Assembly (NCBI GenBank): GCA_905479945.1
Contig: CAJQOP010000095.1
Location: forward strand, 1-57,337
Origin: an uncultured Glaciecola sp.
GTDB taxonomy: Bacteria; Pseudomonadota; Gammaproteobacteria; Enterobacterales; Alteromonadaceae
Reading direction: 5' to 3'
Length of the DNA: 57,337 nt
Both the position numbers and the translations under genes were made by a program. Shown here piece by piece: positions 10,169 to 19,738 of this stretch. The notes beneath the pieces were generated by a model. It made no database searches, had not been told where the DNA came from, and saw only the letters and a list, made by a program, of their open reading frames with translations. The stretch's first letter is position 1; each line of letters begins with the position of its first letter.

Positions 10169-10678
10169 ATGGCTAATAAGAAATCAAGAAAAGGCGGACC
10201 AATAGGTATACCTAAATCGTCCATTCCAATCGTCAGAACGCCTTCTGATCGCACAAGAAAAACATCGGGTAATAAGCCTGGTACGAGAAATTCAGAGATA
10301 GAGACACAAATTTATAAGGCCCACAAAGCACGAAAGGACCCTCGCGTTGGAAGTAAAAAGCCAGTCGATTTATTGCGCCATAAAAACCTAGGTTCAACAA
10401 AACCAGCTGAACCAGAGATAAAGTATCAAACACCCAAGCACGAACTTGATGCAATTGAAGCCGACGAGCAGCTTCAAATTTTATTAGACAAGCAAGAAAG
10501 CAAGGCGCTTAGCAAAGCAGAACAAGAGTATGTTGATGCAAAGCTTGCCCGTCATTTAGTGTTATGCGGTTTACTTGGTATTGATCCTGAAGAAGGCCAT
10601 GAGCCAGAAGATACTGAACAAGAAAGTGATCCTATTACCAGTTTAAACGCATTTAGTATAGATGATTTCACAGACTAA
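10169..10678 (+). CDS. yihI: Der GTPase-activating protein YihI
   Basis: A 169-residue, highly charged protein that stimulates the ribosome-assembly GTPase Der (EngA) in enterics. The basic, poorly ordered N-terminus leads to the conserved DPRVGSKKPVDL segment. The helical core HELDAIEADEQL...YVDAKLARH closely parallels E. coli YihI, and the tail is acidic. Start ATG follows AAGAGGCAAC, a good ribosome-binding site. It is followed 8 bp later by the DUF2489 gene, probably in one operon. Confidence 0.9.
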   Translation: MANKKSRKGGPIGIPKSSIPIVRTPSDRTRKTSGNKPGTRNSEIETQIYKAHKARKDPRVGSKKPVDLLRHKNLGSTKPAEPEIKYQTPKHELDAIEADEQLQILLDKQESKALSKAEQEYVDAKLARHLVLCGLLGIDPEEGHEPEDTEQESDPITSLNAFSIDDFTD

Positions 10679-10686
10679 GCAGATAA

Positions 10687-11130
10687 ATGATTGAAATAAT
10701 ATTCGGATTGGTTGGGGCACTAATTATTATTGTCCTTGGCGTTTATGCAGGTAAACTTGCTTTCTCATTGAAACAGCAAAACAAGAGACAGCAGAATGCG
10801 CGAAATAAGCGCATAGAATCTATTGTGCAAAGCATTCAAACCATTGCTTTTGCTATGCAGCAGCAGCAATGCAATTACTCCGAAGGGGCTATTCGTATTT
10901 GTAATTTGCTTAAAGCCTTACCTATTGAGAATATTCCAGATTATTCTCTTAGGTTCCCAGCGCTGCATGGCCTATTTAAGAAAATTAGTGAGTTCCCAAC
11001 TCACAATGCCCGCAGTGAATTAAGTAAGACCGAGAGGCGAGCCCAGGACAAGCAACGCGAGCAATTCGAAAGTGAAGCTGAAAGCGGTATTCAAGACGAA
11101 ATTGAAGCATTAAAATCGTTTAGCTGTTAA
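10687..11130 (+). CDS. DUF2489 family membrane-anchored protein
   Basis: A 147-residue protein. One N-terminal transmembrane segment (about residues 4-26) is followed by a basic Q/N-rich helix and a soluble, probably helical domain of the DUF2489 type. This family often sits next to yihI in Alteromonadales and vibrios. Its function is unknown; the arrangement suggests a cytoplasm-facing membrane-anchored protein. It is probably cotranscribed with yihI. Confidence 0.75.
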   Translation: MIEIIFGLVGALIIIVLGVYAGKLAFSLKQQNKRQQNARNKRIESIVQSIQTIAFAMQQQQCNYSEGAIRICNLLKALPIENIPDYSLRFPALHGLFKKISEFPTHNARSELSKTERRAQDKQREQFESEAESGIQDEIEALKSFSC

Positions 11131-11163
11131 ATCGACTATCCATTTTTAATATGTATCTTTTCA

Positions 11164-11208
11164 AGCCGTGCACTTGTTAGCCGTGCACTTGTTAGCCGTG
11201 CACTTTTT
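11164..11208. repeat. Three tandem copies of a 15-bp unit
   Basis: AGCCGTGCACTTGTT occurs at 11164-11178 and 11179-11193, and AGCCGTGCACTTTTT at 11194-11208. Each contains GTGCAC. The array lies between the convergent DUF2489 gene and tag and overlaps the tag stop codon. It looks like a slippage-type minisatellite. Confidence 0.85.
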
Positions 11209-11863
11209 AGCTGGCATTTTCGAATTCGGCTTTCATCAGCTTTAGTTTTTTCTGTAACGGCTGGTCCACGGCATTAAGCTCGGCAAAGCGCGCACAGCTT
11301 TTAATATGATCGTTGACCATGCCAACTGCTTGCATGAAAGCGTAGCAGATTGTTTCGCCAACAAAGCTAAAGCCAAGCTTCCTCAAAGCTTTCGACATGG
11401 CATATGATTCTGGCGACGTGCTTACAACATCTTGCCTATTCTCGCACTGATTATTAATCACTTGGAAATCTGTAAACTGCCAAATGTATGTGCTGAACGA
11501 CATCTCCTTTTCGATTGCTAAATAGCCTCGTGAATTTTTAATAACTGAGTTAATTTTGAGTTTGTTACGGACAATGCCTTTGTCTTGCATAAGTCGGGCT
11601 ACATCGGCCTCAGTAAATTGAATGATTCTTTGCGGATCGAAATGACAAAACGCCTTTTCATAGTTGGCTTGCTTGCGCAAAATAGTTAACCAACTCAAAC
11701 CCGCTTGTTGGCCGTCCAAGCAGAGCTTTGCGAACAATTCTCTGCTATCTGTCACGGGCCGCCCCCAATGCTCATCATGGTAAGTTATGTATTGAGGGTC
11801 TTTGGTCGTCCAAGCACAGTTTAGCTCACTATCTTGCTCAACAGCGCTGTTTTCGTTGCTCAT
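11207..11863 (-). CDS. tag: DNA-3-methyladenine glycosylase I
   Basis: Base-excision repair glycosylase that removes 3-methyladenine. It has 218 residues; the family is usually about 190, and the excess lies at both ends. Family features are the N-terminal CAW with the following YHDEHWG, DGQQAGLSWLTIL, and the C-terminal HIKSC. The cysteine and histidine pair of these ends forms the structural zinc site of Tag. The last codons run into the 15-bp repeat array. Confidence 0.93.
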   Translation of the reverse strand: MSNENSAVEQDSELNCAWTTKDPQYITYHDEHWGRPVTDSRELFAKLCLDGQQAGLSWLTILRKQANYEKAFCHFDPQRIIQFTEADVARLMQDKGIVRNKLKINSVIKNSRGYLAIEKEMSFSTYIWQFTDFQVINNQCENRQDVVSTSPESYAMSKALRKLGFSFVGETICYAFMQAVGMVNDHIKSCARFAELNAVDQPLQKKLKLMKAEFENAS

Positions 11864-12075
11864 CTCATTATCCTATTGTTAATGCAAAACCTTGCGCAAG
11901 TCATCAGTTTTAAGTGCGTTAATAGACGACTAGTGACAACGCTAACTATTATAAGCTTTGGCATTCATCCTCGCGACTAGCAAACCAATTTACCCAATTT
12001 CTTGTAAATATGCATAGGTTTAGAATAAAAACGCTGATTATTCACCATTACATACTGATAATACCCGCTTCAGGG

Positions 12076-12105
12076 TTATCATTTGCGCTAAGTAGGCGCT
12101 ATACT
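12076..12105 (+). promoter_or_regulatory. Candidate glyQS promoter
   Basis: TTATCA (12076-12081) and TATACT (12100-12105) are spaced 18 bp apart. A start near 12112 gives a leader of about 95 nt to the conserved glyQ ATG. No T-box-like structure was seen. Nothing else was recognised in the 11864-12205 gap. Confidence 0.4.
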
Positions 12106-12205
12106 AGCGGGCTATCCAAAGATGTTTTGCGCACCTGTTTTAAAGGGTGTTACAAACGCTTTATTGAATGAATTATTTCACTGGGCATACAAGAACTTAG
12201 CACTT

Positions 12206-13129
12206 ATGCAAAAATATGACAGCAAGACTTTTCAAGGTCTAATCCTTGCGTTACAAGACTACTGGGCATCACAGGGATGCGTTATTATTCAACCACTAGA
12301 CATGGAAGTTGGTGCGGGTACATTCCACCCCATGACATTCCTTCGTTCATTAGGCCCAGAGCCAATTAACAGTGCCTATGTGCAGCCGTGTCGTCGACCT
12401 ACCGATGGTCGCTATGGTGAAAACCCAAACCGCTTGCAACAGTACTACCAATTTCAAGTAATGCTAAAACCGTCCCCTGACAACATTCAAGAATTGTATT
12501 TAGGTTCATTGGAAATGCTTGGTTTCGACACCTTGGTGCATGATATTCGCTTTGTTGAAGACAACTGGGAATCCCCCACTCTTGGTGCTTGGGGTTTAGG
12601 TTGGGAAGTTTGGCTTGACGGCATGGAAGTAACTCAGTTTACTTATTTTCAGCAAGTAGGAGGCATAGAATGCAAGCCTGTAACTGGTGAAATTACATAT
12701 GGTTTAGAACGCTTGGCAATGTATATTCAAGGAGTCAATAGCATTTACGACTTGGTTTGGACTGATGGCCCAATGGGTAAAGTGACCTATGGTGATGTGT
12801 TCTTACAAAATGAAATAGAACAGTCTACTTATAACTTTGAATATGCCGACGTTGATTTCCTGTTTAAGACATTCGATGAATGCGAAAAAGCGAGCAATAT
12901 ACTGATAGATGCGAAACTCTCGTTACCTGCCTACGAGCAAGTAATGAAAGCATCACATGCATTTAACTTATTAGATGCAAGACATGCAATTTCTGTTACT
13001 GAAAGACAGCGTTATATTCTTCGAGTGCGCACATTATCAAAAGCTTGTGCCGAGATTTACTATGCTTCACGCGAAGCACTAGGGTTTCCGCTTTGTAAGA
13101 GTGATGTCAGTCCGAAGAAGGGGGCCTAG
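12206..13129 (+). CDS. glyQ: Glycine--tRNA ligase alpha subunit
   Basis: Catalytic alpha subunit of the bacterial (alpha-beta)2 glycyl-tRNA synthetase. The start at 12206 (MQKYD) gives 307 residues and matches the conserved family N-terminus. The frame is open to ATG 12122, but those 28 extra codons have no family counterpart. Class II landmarks include [50 protein letters not shown] and GLERLAMY. glyS follows after 3 bp. Confidence 0.95.
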   Translation: MQKYDSKTFQGLILALQDYWASQGCVIIQPLDMEVGAGTFHPMTFLRSLGPEPINSAYVQPCRRPTDGRYGENPNRLQQYYQFQVMLKPSPDNIQELYLGSLEMLGFDTLVHDIRFVEDNWESPTLGAWGLGWEVWLDGMEVTQFTYFQQVGGIECKPVTGEITYGLERLAMYIQGVNSIYDLVWTDGPMGKVTYGDVFLQNEIEQSTYNFEYADVDFLFKTFDECEKASNILIDAKLSLPAYEQVMKASHAFNLLDARHAISVTERQRYILRVRTLSKACAEIYYASREALGFPLCKSDVSPKKGA

Positions 13130-13132
13130 TTA

Positions 13133-15214
13133 ATGACAAACATAAAACAGAACTTATTGATTGAACTGGGCACAGAAGAACTGCCACCAAAATCACTAAA
13201 AAAATTATCCGAAAGCTTCACCCAGAACATTCATGACGAGCTCAACAAGGCCGGTTTTGAGTTCGATAAAGTTGTCCCTTATGCTGCACCTCGACGCCTT
13301 GCAGTCGTTGTACAAAATTGTGCATGTATTCAAGCAGACACCAAAGTTGAAAAGCGTGGCCCTGCCGTTTCAGCGGCTTTTGATGCTGACGGCAACCCTA
13401 CTCGAGCAGCTCAAGGCTGGGCGAAAGGCAATGGCATAGACATATCGCAAGCCAGTCGCTTGAAAACTGACAAAGGTGAATGGTTGTTGCATGTTGCCGA
13501 TGTAAAAGGCAAGGCACTTAAAGATGTGCTGCAAGATGTGTTACAAACAAGCATTAAGAAGTTGCCCATTGCGAAACCAATGCGTTGGGGATCCTCAAGC
13601 GCAGAGTTTATTCGTCCTGTACACACGATATGCGTTATGTTGGGAAGTGACGTATTGCCGGTTTCTTTGTTCGGCTTAAACTCTGGCGACCAACTTTCGG
13701 GCCATCGTTTCCACGGTGGAAGACGCTTTACCCTTGACCATGCGGACAACTATGCAAGCGCATTGAAAGCGCAATATGTGGTTGCAGATTATGCTGAGCG
13801 TGCTGATATCATCGAAGTCGGTTTGACCGCTAAAGCAAAAGAACTAGGCTTAACACCCGATTATAATAGAGCTTTATTGGAAGAAATATCTTCATTGGTT
13901 GAATGGCCTGTAATTTTGTCAGCTAAATTTGAAATTGAATTTTTAGAAGTACCCAAAGAAGCACTCATTTACACTATGAAAGACGATCAAAAATACGTGC
14001 CGTTGTTAGATAACGATGGCCAATTATCGTCTACCTTCTTATTTGTATCGAATATAGAAAGCAAAGACCCTATTCAGGTAATCGAAGGGAACCAAAAGGT
14101 TATTCGCCCTCGCCTATCAGATGCCAAGTTCTTCTTTGAAACAGACAAGAAAACGACTCTTGCTTCAAAAGCCGAAAAATTAGCAACCGTATTGTTCCAA
14201 AAAGAATTAGGCACAGTAGCCGAAAAAACTGACCGTTTAGTCGCTATTAGTAAAAGTATTGCTGCTGAATTAGGAATGGACTCGAGCCATGTGGCGCGCG
14301 CTGCTGCATTAGCAAAAGCCGATTTACTCAGCGATATGGTGATGGAATTCCCAAGCGTTCAGGGCATCATGGGGAATCATTACGCTTTGCATGACGGTGA
14401 ACATGCCGATGTTGCTCTAGCTATTGAAGAACAGTATTTGCCTCGCTTCGCCGGTGACAAGTTACCTACATCCAAAGCGGGTTATGTGCTTTCTTTGGCG
14501 GAGAAGCTTGATACGCTGGTGGGTATATTCGGTATTGGTAAATTACCTAAGGGCGACAAAGACCCATTTGCCCTGCGTCGCTCTGCGATTGGTATTTTAC
14601 GGATATTGGTTGAGAACAAGCTAGCGCTGGATTTGCAATCAATAATAAACAGTGTTGTAGATATCTATGGCAGTAAGTTATCCAATAAAGAAACTGCATC
14701 GCAAGTACACACTTTCTTATTAGACCGCTTTAAGCCCTTCTATCAAGACCAGAACATCGCTGGTGATGTTGTAAGTGCCGTTATGGCGCAAAAGCCTAGA
14801 ACGGCGAATGATTTTGATGCTCGTATTAAAGCAGTTACCGCGTTTAAACAAATGGATAGTGCAAGTGATTTAGTTGCCGCTAACAAACGTGTGGCCAATA
14901 TCCTTAATAAAAATAGTATCGATGTTAGTTCATTGCCAAACATTGATCCTAGCTTATTCTCAGAAGCCGCTGAAAAGGTCCTGTATGAGGCATTGGAAAG
15001 TTCGCATAATGAAGTCAGTAAGTTAATAGAAACGCTAGCCTATACTGATGTGCTTGCATCCTTAACGGTTTTAAAAGTGCCGCTTAACCAATTTTTTGAT
15101 GACGTTATGATTATGGCCGATGATGAGAAAGTGAAATCGAACAGAGTTGCATTAGTAGGCAAAGCAAGACAGCTTTTCCTATCTGTCGCCGACGTTTCAG
15201 TGCTAGCAGTGTAA
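13133..15214 (+). CDS. glyS: Glycine--tRNA ligase beta subunit
   Basis: The 693-residue beta subunit (E. coli 689) contains the tRNA-recognition and anticodon-binding parts. It begins with the typical LLIELGTEELPPK segment; MRWGSS...FIRPVH and the HD-like region NHYALHDGEHADVA are also typical. It is translationally close to glyQ (3 bp) and followed 13 bp later by a lipoprotein gene, suggesting one operon. Confidence 0.96.
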   Translation: MTNIKQNLLIELGTEELPPKSLKKLSESFTQNIHDELNKAGFEFDKVVPYAAPRRLAVVVQNCACIQADTKVEKRGPAVSAAFDADGNPTRAAQGWAKGNGIDISQASRLKTDKGEWLLHVADVKGKALKDVLQDVLQTSIKKLPIAKPMRWGSSSAEFIRPVHTICVMLGSDVLPVSLFGLNSGDQLSGHRFHGGRRFTLDHADNYASALKAQYVVADYAERADIIEVGLTAKAKELGLTPDYNRALLEEISSLVEWPVILSAKFEIEFLEVPKEALIYTMKDDQKYVPLLDNDGQLSSTFLFVSNIESKDPIQVIEGNQKVIRPRLSDAKFFFETDKKTTLASKAEKLATVLFQKELGTVAEKTDRLVAISKSIAAELGMDSSHVARAAALAKADLLSDMVMEFPSVQGIMGNHYALHDGEHADVALAIEEQYLPRFAGDKLPTSKAGYVLSLAEKLDTLVGIFGIGKLPKGDKDPFALRRSAIGILRILVENKLALDLQSIINSVVDIYGSKLSNKETASQVHTFLLDRFKPFYQDQNIAGDVVSAVMAQKPRTANDFDARIKAVTAFKQMDSASDLVAANKRVANILNKNSIDVSSLPNIDPSLFSEAAEKVLYEALESSHNEVSKLIETLAYTDVLASLTVLKVPLNQFFDDVMIMADDEKVKSNRVALVGKARQLFLSVADVSVLAV

Positions 15215-15227
15215 GGGCGACAAAGAC

Positions 15228-15680
15228 ATGCACAGATTTACGAAGTTAGCAGTTATAGCGCTTTGCCTTGTTGGCCTGAGTGCTTGTTCATCTCGAGCAG
15301 CAAGAGACTTAATTAGTTTCGAGCCCGATAAGAACTATCAAGACATGTATTTACGCGGTGTATTTAACTGGTGGGAAGCAACTGAGCAATTTAAATTAAC
15401 GCGCGTTAGCCCTGACATCTACACCATTACAATAGAGTTAATTGCTGATGGTCAACCTTATGATTTTAAGGTAGCCGATGCCAGCTGGACGCCAGAGTTT
15501 AATTGCGGCTTTGAGTATGCGCCTGAGCAAATTGAGCTAGATGATTCGGTTGAACTGATTTGCGAACAAACAAGCCAAAACATCCAATTCGTTCCATCAG
15601 ATACCGGGTTGTTTGCATTCGAGTTTGATATATCAGACAACGATGAACCAGAACTGACTATTACCCGAGTACCAAACTAG
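15228..15680 (+). CDS. Putative lipoprotein with a carbohydrate-binding-like fold
   Basis: A 150-residue protein. A type II signal peptide ends in lipobox LSAC (Cys20), predicting lipid anchoring. The mature part has LRGVFNWW, then an ITIELIADGQPYDFKVADASW stretch. This resembles the glycan-binding E-set/CBM48-like modules at the N-terminus of pullulanases ('RG-FN-W ... YEFKLAD--W'). The resemblance is by pattern only. It lies 13 bp after glyS, so it is probably cotranscribed. Function is unknown. Confidence 0.6.
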   Translation: MHRFTKLAVIALCLVGLSACSSRAARDLISFEPDKNYQDMYLRGVFNWWEATEQFKLTRVSPDIYTITIELIADGQPYDFKVADASWTPEFNCGFEYAPEQIELDDSVELICEQTSQNIQFVPSDTGLFAFEFDISDNDEPELTITRVPN

Positions 15681-15696
15681 AAAAAGGCCCCTTTTT
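15681..15696. terminator. Short bidirectional terminator-like hairpin
   Basis: AAAAAG-GCCC-CTTTTT lies between the lipoprotein gene and the converging ydeP-like gene. It is mostly A-T stem, so modest strength is expected. Confidence 0.4.
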
Positions 15697-15700
15697 CTAA

Positions 15701-17983
15701 TTAACTCTGCTCTCTTTTTATTAGACGCACCGGGACTGATTTATATGCCGGTGTGTAGCTTTTCTTTGCAAAATCTTTGATGCTAATAAGGTTGTTTGTT
15801 TCTGGATAATATCCCGCAATGCAGCCTTGCGGGATGTCGTAAAAAACTAACATAAAGTCCTGCTCTATTTTGCTTTTGTCGGACACCGCTTGAATGCTGA
15901 CTTTTTGCAAAGCTTCAAAACCTAGGTTCTTTGCGTCAATCTCATTAATAAAAATGACTCTGCGAGTACCTTTAATTCCTCTATACCTGTCATGGTTTGT
16001 GTAAACCGTTGTATTGAATTGGTCATGGCTGCGTATGGTCATAAGTAACAATTCGTCTTTATCGAGCTTTATTGATTCAATATTGTGCTTAACAAAGTTT
16101 GCTTTGCCGTTGTGGGTTTTAAAATGCAAATGATCCCGGACCGGGTTAGGTAACATGAACTCACCTAAACTAGTTATTCTATTATTAAAGTTATCAAATC
16201 CATCGATTGTGTGTGCAATAGCATTACGAATTTCTGCGTAGTCAGAAATGTACTGTCGCCAGTTTATTTTTGCTGCTTCCTCATGCTTAGTTGCGACTTG
16301 TATTGCGAGTTCACCTACAATCGCAACTTCACTTTTTAATTGCTGCGAAGCAGGTGGTTTTCTGCCATGTGATGTCTGAATAACGCCCATCGAGTTTTCT
16401 ACTGTAATGAACTGGTGCTTATGATTGACATGATCTATTTCGGTGCGACCTAAAGTAGGTAAAATAAGCGCTTCTTTTCCAGTGTATAAATGCGACATAT
16501 TTAGTTTTGTTGAAATTTGTACGCTTAAGTCACAATTCGCCAATGCTTGCTTGGTGAAATCATGATCCGGCGTTGCACGGTAAAAATTTCCTCCTAAACC
16601 AACAAAAACACGAATATCACCGCTGTGCATTTGCTCTATGCATTCAATGGTATTAACGCCTTTATCATTTTTGAGTTGAACACCATGGTAATTTTCTAGG
16701 CCTTCAATAAAAATAGCTGGCGCATTTTCCCAAATACCCATAGTGCGATCACCCTGAACGTTACTATGGCCGCGCACAGGGCATACACCCGCTCCTGCTT
16801 TGCCAAGGTTACCCTGCATCATTAATACGTTAGCCATGAGCTGAATATTCGCAACCGCATTTTTATGTTGAGTCATGCCCATCGCCCAACAAAATATTGT
16901 TTTGTCAGAATGCAATAAATACTCACCCGCTTGGACTATTTGTGATGTTGATAGCGCGCAGGCTTTTGTTATCTGATCCCATTCGAACGATTCAATATGT
17001 GCTTTGAATTCGTCAAAGCCATGACAATATGTATTGATGAACTCTGTATCGAGTACATTTTTGCGCTGACGGTCTTGTTCGATAAGGTATTTTGCTAAAC
17101 CTATTAAGAAGCCAACATCACCATTAATTTTAATAGGTACATGCAAATCTCTTAATTTAGTTCCTTTGCCTGCCAAGCCAGACAGCTCTTGAGGGTTATT
17201 AAATTTTTGTAAGCCTGCTTCATCAAGCGGATTCACGCTGATTATTTTGCCCCCTTGTCGCTTCGCTTTTTCTAATGACGCTAACATTCGAGGGTGATTT
17301 GAACCGGGGTTCTGACCAAAGACAAAAATACACTCACTGGATTCAAGGTCATCAAGCGTCACCGTTCCTTTGCCAATACCTATTGTCTCTGCCAAGCCAA
17401 TACCGCTAGATTCATGACACATATTTGAACAATCAGGCATGTTATTTGTGCCAAACGTTCTTATAAATAGCTGATATAAATAAGCGGCTTCATTACTTGT
17501 CCTGCCCGACGTATAAAAAGCAGCTTGATCCGCTGAATCAAGCTTTAGAAGCTTGTCGGCGATGAGTTCAATTGCATCCTTCCATGATATTGCTTGGTAG
17601 TTTTTCGCGTTCTCTGGTTTGTATAAAGGCACAACTAAGCGGCCTTGGTCGTTTAACCATCGATCAGATTTTGTCTTTAAATAATCAATATCATTTTCGG
17701 AGAAAAACTCAGCATCAGCCTTCTTTGTAGTGGCTTCATCTGCAATCGCTTTTGCACCATTTTCACAGAAGGAAAAGGTTGATTTTTTGCCCATGGGATC
17801 TGGCCATGCACAGCCTGGGCAATCAAAACCATCCATCTGATTAACTTCGATTAGAAGTTTGCCACCATCGATTGGTCCGACTTTGCTTGCGGCATGTTTA
17901 TAGGCATTGATGACAGCTTTAAGTCCAGCAGCGTCTTTTTTTTGTTTTGATATATTCACTATGGTTTGCTTGTTAGTGCTCAT
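15701..17983 (-). CDS. ydeP: FdhF/YdeP-family molybdopterin oxidoreductase
   Basis: A 760-residue molybdopterin oxidoreductase, the size of E. coli YdeP (759). Cysteines C55, C58 and C73 (first in DCPGCAWPDP) may hold an Fe-S centre. Cys189 in SNMCHE aligns with the selenocysteine of FdhF, so the Mo ligand would be cysteine. GQNPGSNHPRM and a C-terminal molybdopterin dinucleotide-binding domain follow. There is no TAT signal, so it is predicted cytoplasmic. It sits 12 bp after fdhD and next to a formate-releasing hut pathway, which suggests a formate-related redox role. That is inference: YdeP's own substrate is not settled. Confidence 0.85.
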   Translation of the reverse strand: MSTNKQTIVNISKQKKDAAGLKAVINAYKHAASKVGPIDGGKLLIEVNQMDGFDCPGCAWPDPMGKKSTFSFCENGAKAIADEATTKKADAEFFSENDIDYLKTKSDRWLNDQGRLVVPLYKPENAKNYQAISWKDAIELIADKLLKLDSADQAAFYTSGRTSNEAAYLYQLFIRTFGTNNMPDCSNMCHESSGIGLAETIGIGKGTVTLDDLESSECIFVFGQNPGSNHPRMLASLEKAKRQGGKIISVNPLDEAGLQKFNNPQELSGLAGKGTKLRDLHVPIKINGDVGFLIGLAKYLIEQDRQRKNVLDTEFINTYCHGFDEFKAHIESFEWDQITKACALSTSQIVQAGEYLLHSDKTIFCWAMGMTQHKNAVANIQLMANVLMMQGNLGKAGAGVCPVRGHSNVQGDRTMGIWENAPAIFIEGLENYHGVQLKNDKGVNTIECIEQMHSGDIRVFVGLGGNFYRATPDHDFTKQALANCDLSVQISTKLNMSHLYTGKEALILPTLGRTEIDHVNHKHQFITVENSMGVIQTSHGRKPPASQQLKSEVAIVGELAIQVATKHEEAAKINWRQYISDYAEIRNAIAHTIDGFDNFNNRITSLGEFMLPNPVRDHLHFKTHNGKANFVKHNIESIKLDKDELLLMTIRSHDQFNTTVYTNHDRYRGIKGTRRVIFINEIDAKNLGFEALQKVSIQAVSDKSKIEQDFMLVFYDIPQGCIAGYYPETNNLISIKDFAKKSYTPAYKSVPVRLIKREQS

Positions 17984-17995
17984 GACATAAGCCGC

Positions 17996-18964
17996 CTAGT
18001 CTGGTGCCGAAACACTTGGGAGTAAATTAAGCTGTTGCTTACCAGCGTATATATTGCAACTGCTTTCCTTTACAAAACCAATAAGGATGACGCCTACCGA
18101 TTCAGCAAGTTCAATAGCCAATGATGACGGCGCGCCGATGGATACAACCACAGGGATGCCAGCACACATAACTTTTTGCATAAGGTCAGCGCTGACTCTA
18201 CCACTTAGCAGCAATGCGAACTGCTGCATTTGCTTGATGTTGTGTGCACCAATGAGTTTATCCAATGCATTGTGACGACCAACATCTTCTCGTAAGGCCA
18301 GCAATTTAGTATCAAATTGATTGTTTTTGATCGCAAAGAACGCGGCGGCATGACTGCCACCCGTTGCACAGAATAATGACGCATTTTTTTTTGCTGCCTG
18401 TGACATAGCTAATAAATCAGTAAAATTTAACTGTAGCGATTGTAAAGGCGAAACTCGGGAATTATCGCTCAAGTTTTCTATCTCGGTATCACCACAAATT
18501 CCACATGACGATGTTATGGCGCTCAATCTGGTTAATTTTGACTCATCTAAACGATAGTTACGCGTTGCTCTAATGACGACAAGATTCTGAGGCGTACTTG
18601 TATCGAGTAGGGTCGATGTGTCTATATTTGGTTTCGGATGGTGTTTTTCTTCAGCTACATAGCGGTCTTTAAGTCTGTGAGCGTTATCTATATTTTCAAT
18701 ATCTTCAAATGAGATAAAAGATTGCGTATTCAACCACCCTGTTACTAACTCTGCATCATTGCCTGGGGTTCGCATTGTTGTCATAACAAGCGTAGATATT
18801 AAGCCAAGCTTATCAGTGTATGATTTTAATAAAACGTGTAAGGGCTCCTCAACAACTACCGAATCCTGATACAGCTCAGCGCAACCGTTTGCTGTTAAGC
18901 GTGTTTTACCATCGAGTTGTTTGCTTGTGTGCAGTCTGACTATTTCTACTGAAGTTTGTTTCAT
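17996..18964 (-). CDS. fdhD: Formate dehydrogenase accessory sulfurtransferase FdhD
   Basis: FdhD carries sulfur from cysteine desulfurase to the Mo cofactor of formate dehydrogenases. The family hallmark CGICG is present (Cys154 and Cys157 from this start), as are VEEPLHVLL near the N-terminus and REDVGRHNALDKLIG. The start MKQTS at 18964 gives 322 residues, longer than the usual ~270. The frame stays open upstream to 19033, without family support. On the minus strand TATAAT lies only about 10 nt upstream of this ATG, hinting at a very short leader. It precedes ydeP (12-bp gap), its presumed client. Confidence 0.88.
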   Translation of the reverse strand: MKQTSVEIVRLHTSKQLDGKTRLTANGCAELYQDSVVVEEPLHVLLKSYTDKLGLISTLVMTTMRTPGNDAELVTGWLNTQSFISFEDIENIDNAHRLKDRYVAEEKHHPKPNIDTSTLLDTSTPQNLVVIRATRNYRLDESKLTRLSAITSSCGICGDTEIENLSDNSRVSPLQSLQLNFTDLLAMSQAAKKNASLFCATGGSHAAAFFAIKNNQFDTKLLALREDVGRHNALDKLIGAHNIKQMQQFALLLSGRVSADLMQKVMCAGIPVVVSIGAPSSLAIELAESVGVILIGFVKESSCNIYAGKQQLNLLPSVSAPD

Positions 18965-19034
18965 TGTAAAATTATAGACCTTCAATTTGAAGCTGTTGAG
19001 TTTTTTATACATAAGCTGAACCGCAGCCAGCAAG

Positions 19035-19727
19035 CTACAATCGAGTATAAAGTTGGAAACCTTCTTTGTAAAATAGCTTCAATGTGGTGATAAACTCCTT
19101 CTTATACCACGTCGTTCTCTCGACAACGAATATTGCAGTGCCAAGAGTTGCTTCGATAGAGTTAGCAATTTTTTGATCTGCATTTATCGCCGAAAACACT
19201 ACGTCGCCACTTGAAAAAGGTACAGATTTAACAAGCCATTCATTAGCACTAATCTCACTTAAAGGTGCGGTCAATATAGTTGGTACGGCTTTCAAATTCA
19301 CCCATCTTTCTTCATATGCAAACGGTCTATTGTCTGCAAGATGCACCGTTTCCAAATAGAAAGCCTTATCTTTCGGATGCAAATTGAGACGCGATATGAC
19401 AGGCGCTGGCGGAGCTTTGAGAATACTACTGAGAACTTTATGACTATACTTATTTCCAGTCGCCTCAACTTGTTCACGTACAATAGGAATGGCAAATTTT
19501 GCTTGGCGAACCGGCATCTCGCAAACGCGCGTGCCTCCTTTGCGTTTTCTGATCAACATTCCATTATTAGCGAGAGCTTGTAAAGCGCGGTTTATCGTCG
19601 TTCTTGCGCAACCATATTCAGCAGCTAATTCAACTTCCCCAGGAATAAGTGCTCCTAAGGCCCACTCACCAGTCTCAATTCTTTCTTGCATTGATAAGCG
19701 AACAGTATCGTGTGATTTCTTTGTCAT
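19035..19727 (-). CDS. hutC: Histidine utilization repressor HutC (GntR family)
   Basis: A 230-residue transcription factor. An N-terminal GntR winged helix (about residues 1-72, with PGEVELAAEYGCARTTINRAL) is followed by a UTRA effector domain of the HutC type, which senses urocanate in characterised homologues. It follows hutF by 11 bp and the two are probably cotranscribed, so the repressor would be autoregulated through the hut control region. No clear ribosome-binding site precedes it. Confidence 0.92.
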   Translation of the reverse strand: MTKKSHDTVRLSMQERIETGEWALGALIPGEVELAAEYGCARTTINRALQALANNGMLIRKRKGGTRVCEMPVRQAKFAIPIVREQVEATGNKYSHKVLSSILKAPPAPVISRLNLHPKDKAFYLETVHLADNRPFAYEERWVNLKAVPTILTAPLSEISANEWLVKSVPFSSGDVVFSAINADQKIANSIEATLGTAIFVVERTTWYKKEFITTLKLFYKEGFQLYTRL

Positions 19728-19738
19728 AATGTGTACTT

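Noticed and set aside
12122..12205. Longer glyQ start
   Set aside because: The conserved family N-terminus MQKYD begins at 12206; the earlier ATG would be about 10 nt from the predicted transcription start and lacks a ribosome-binding site.
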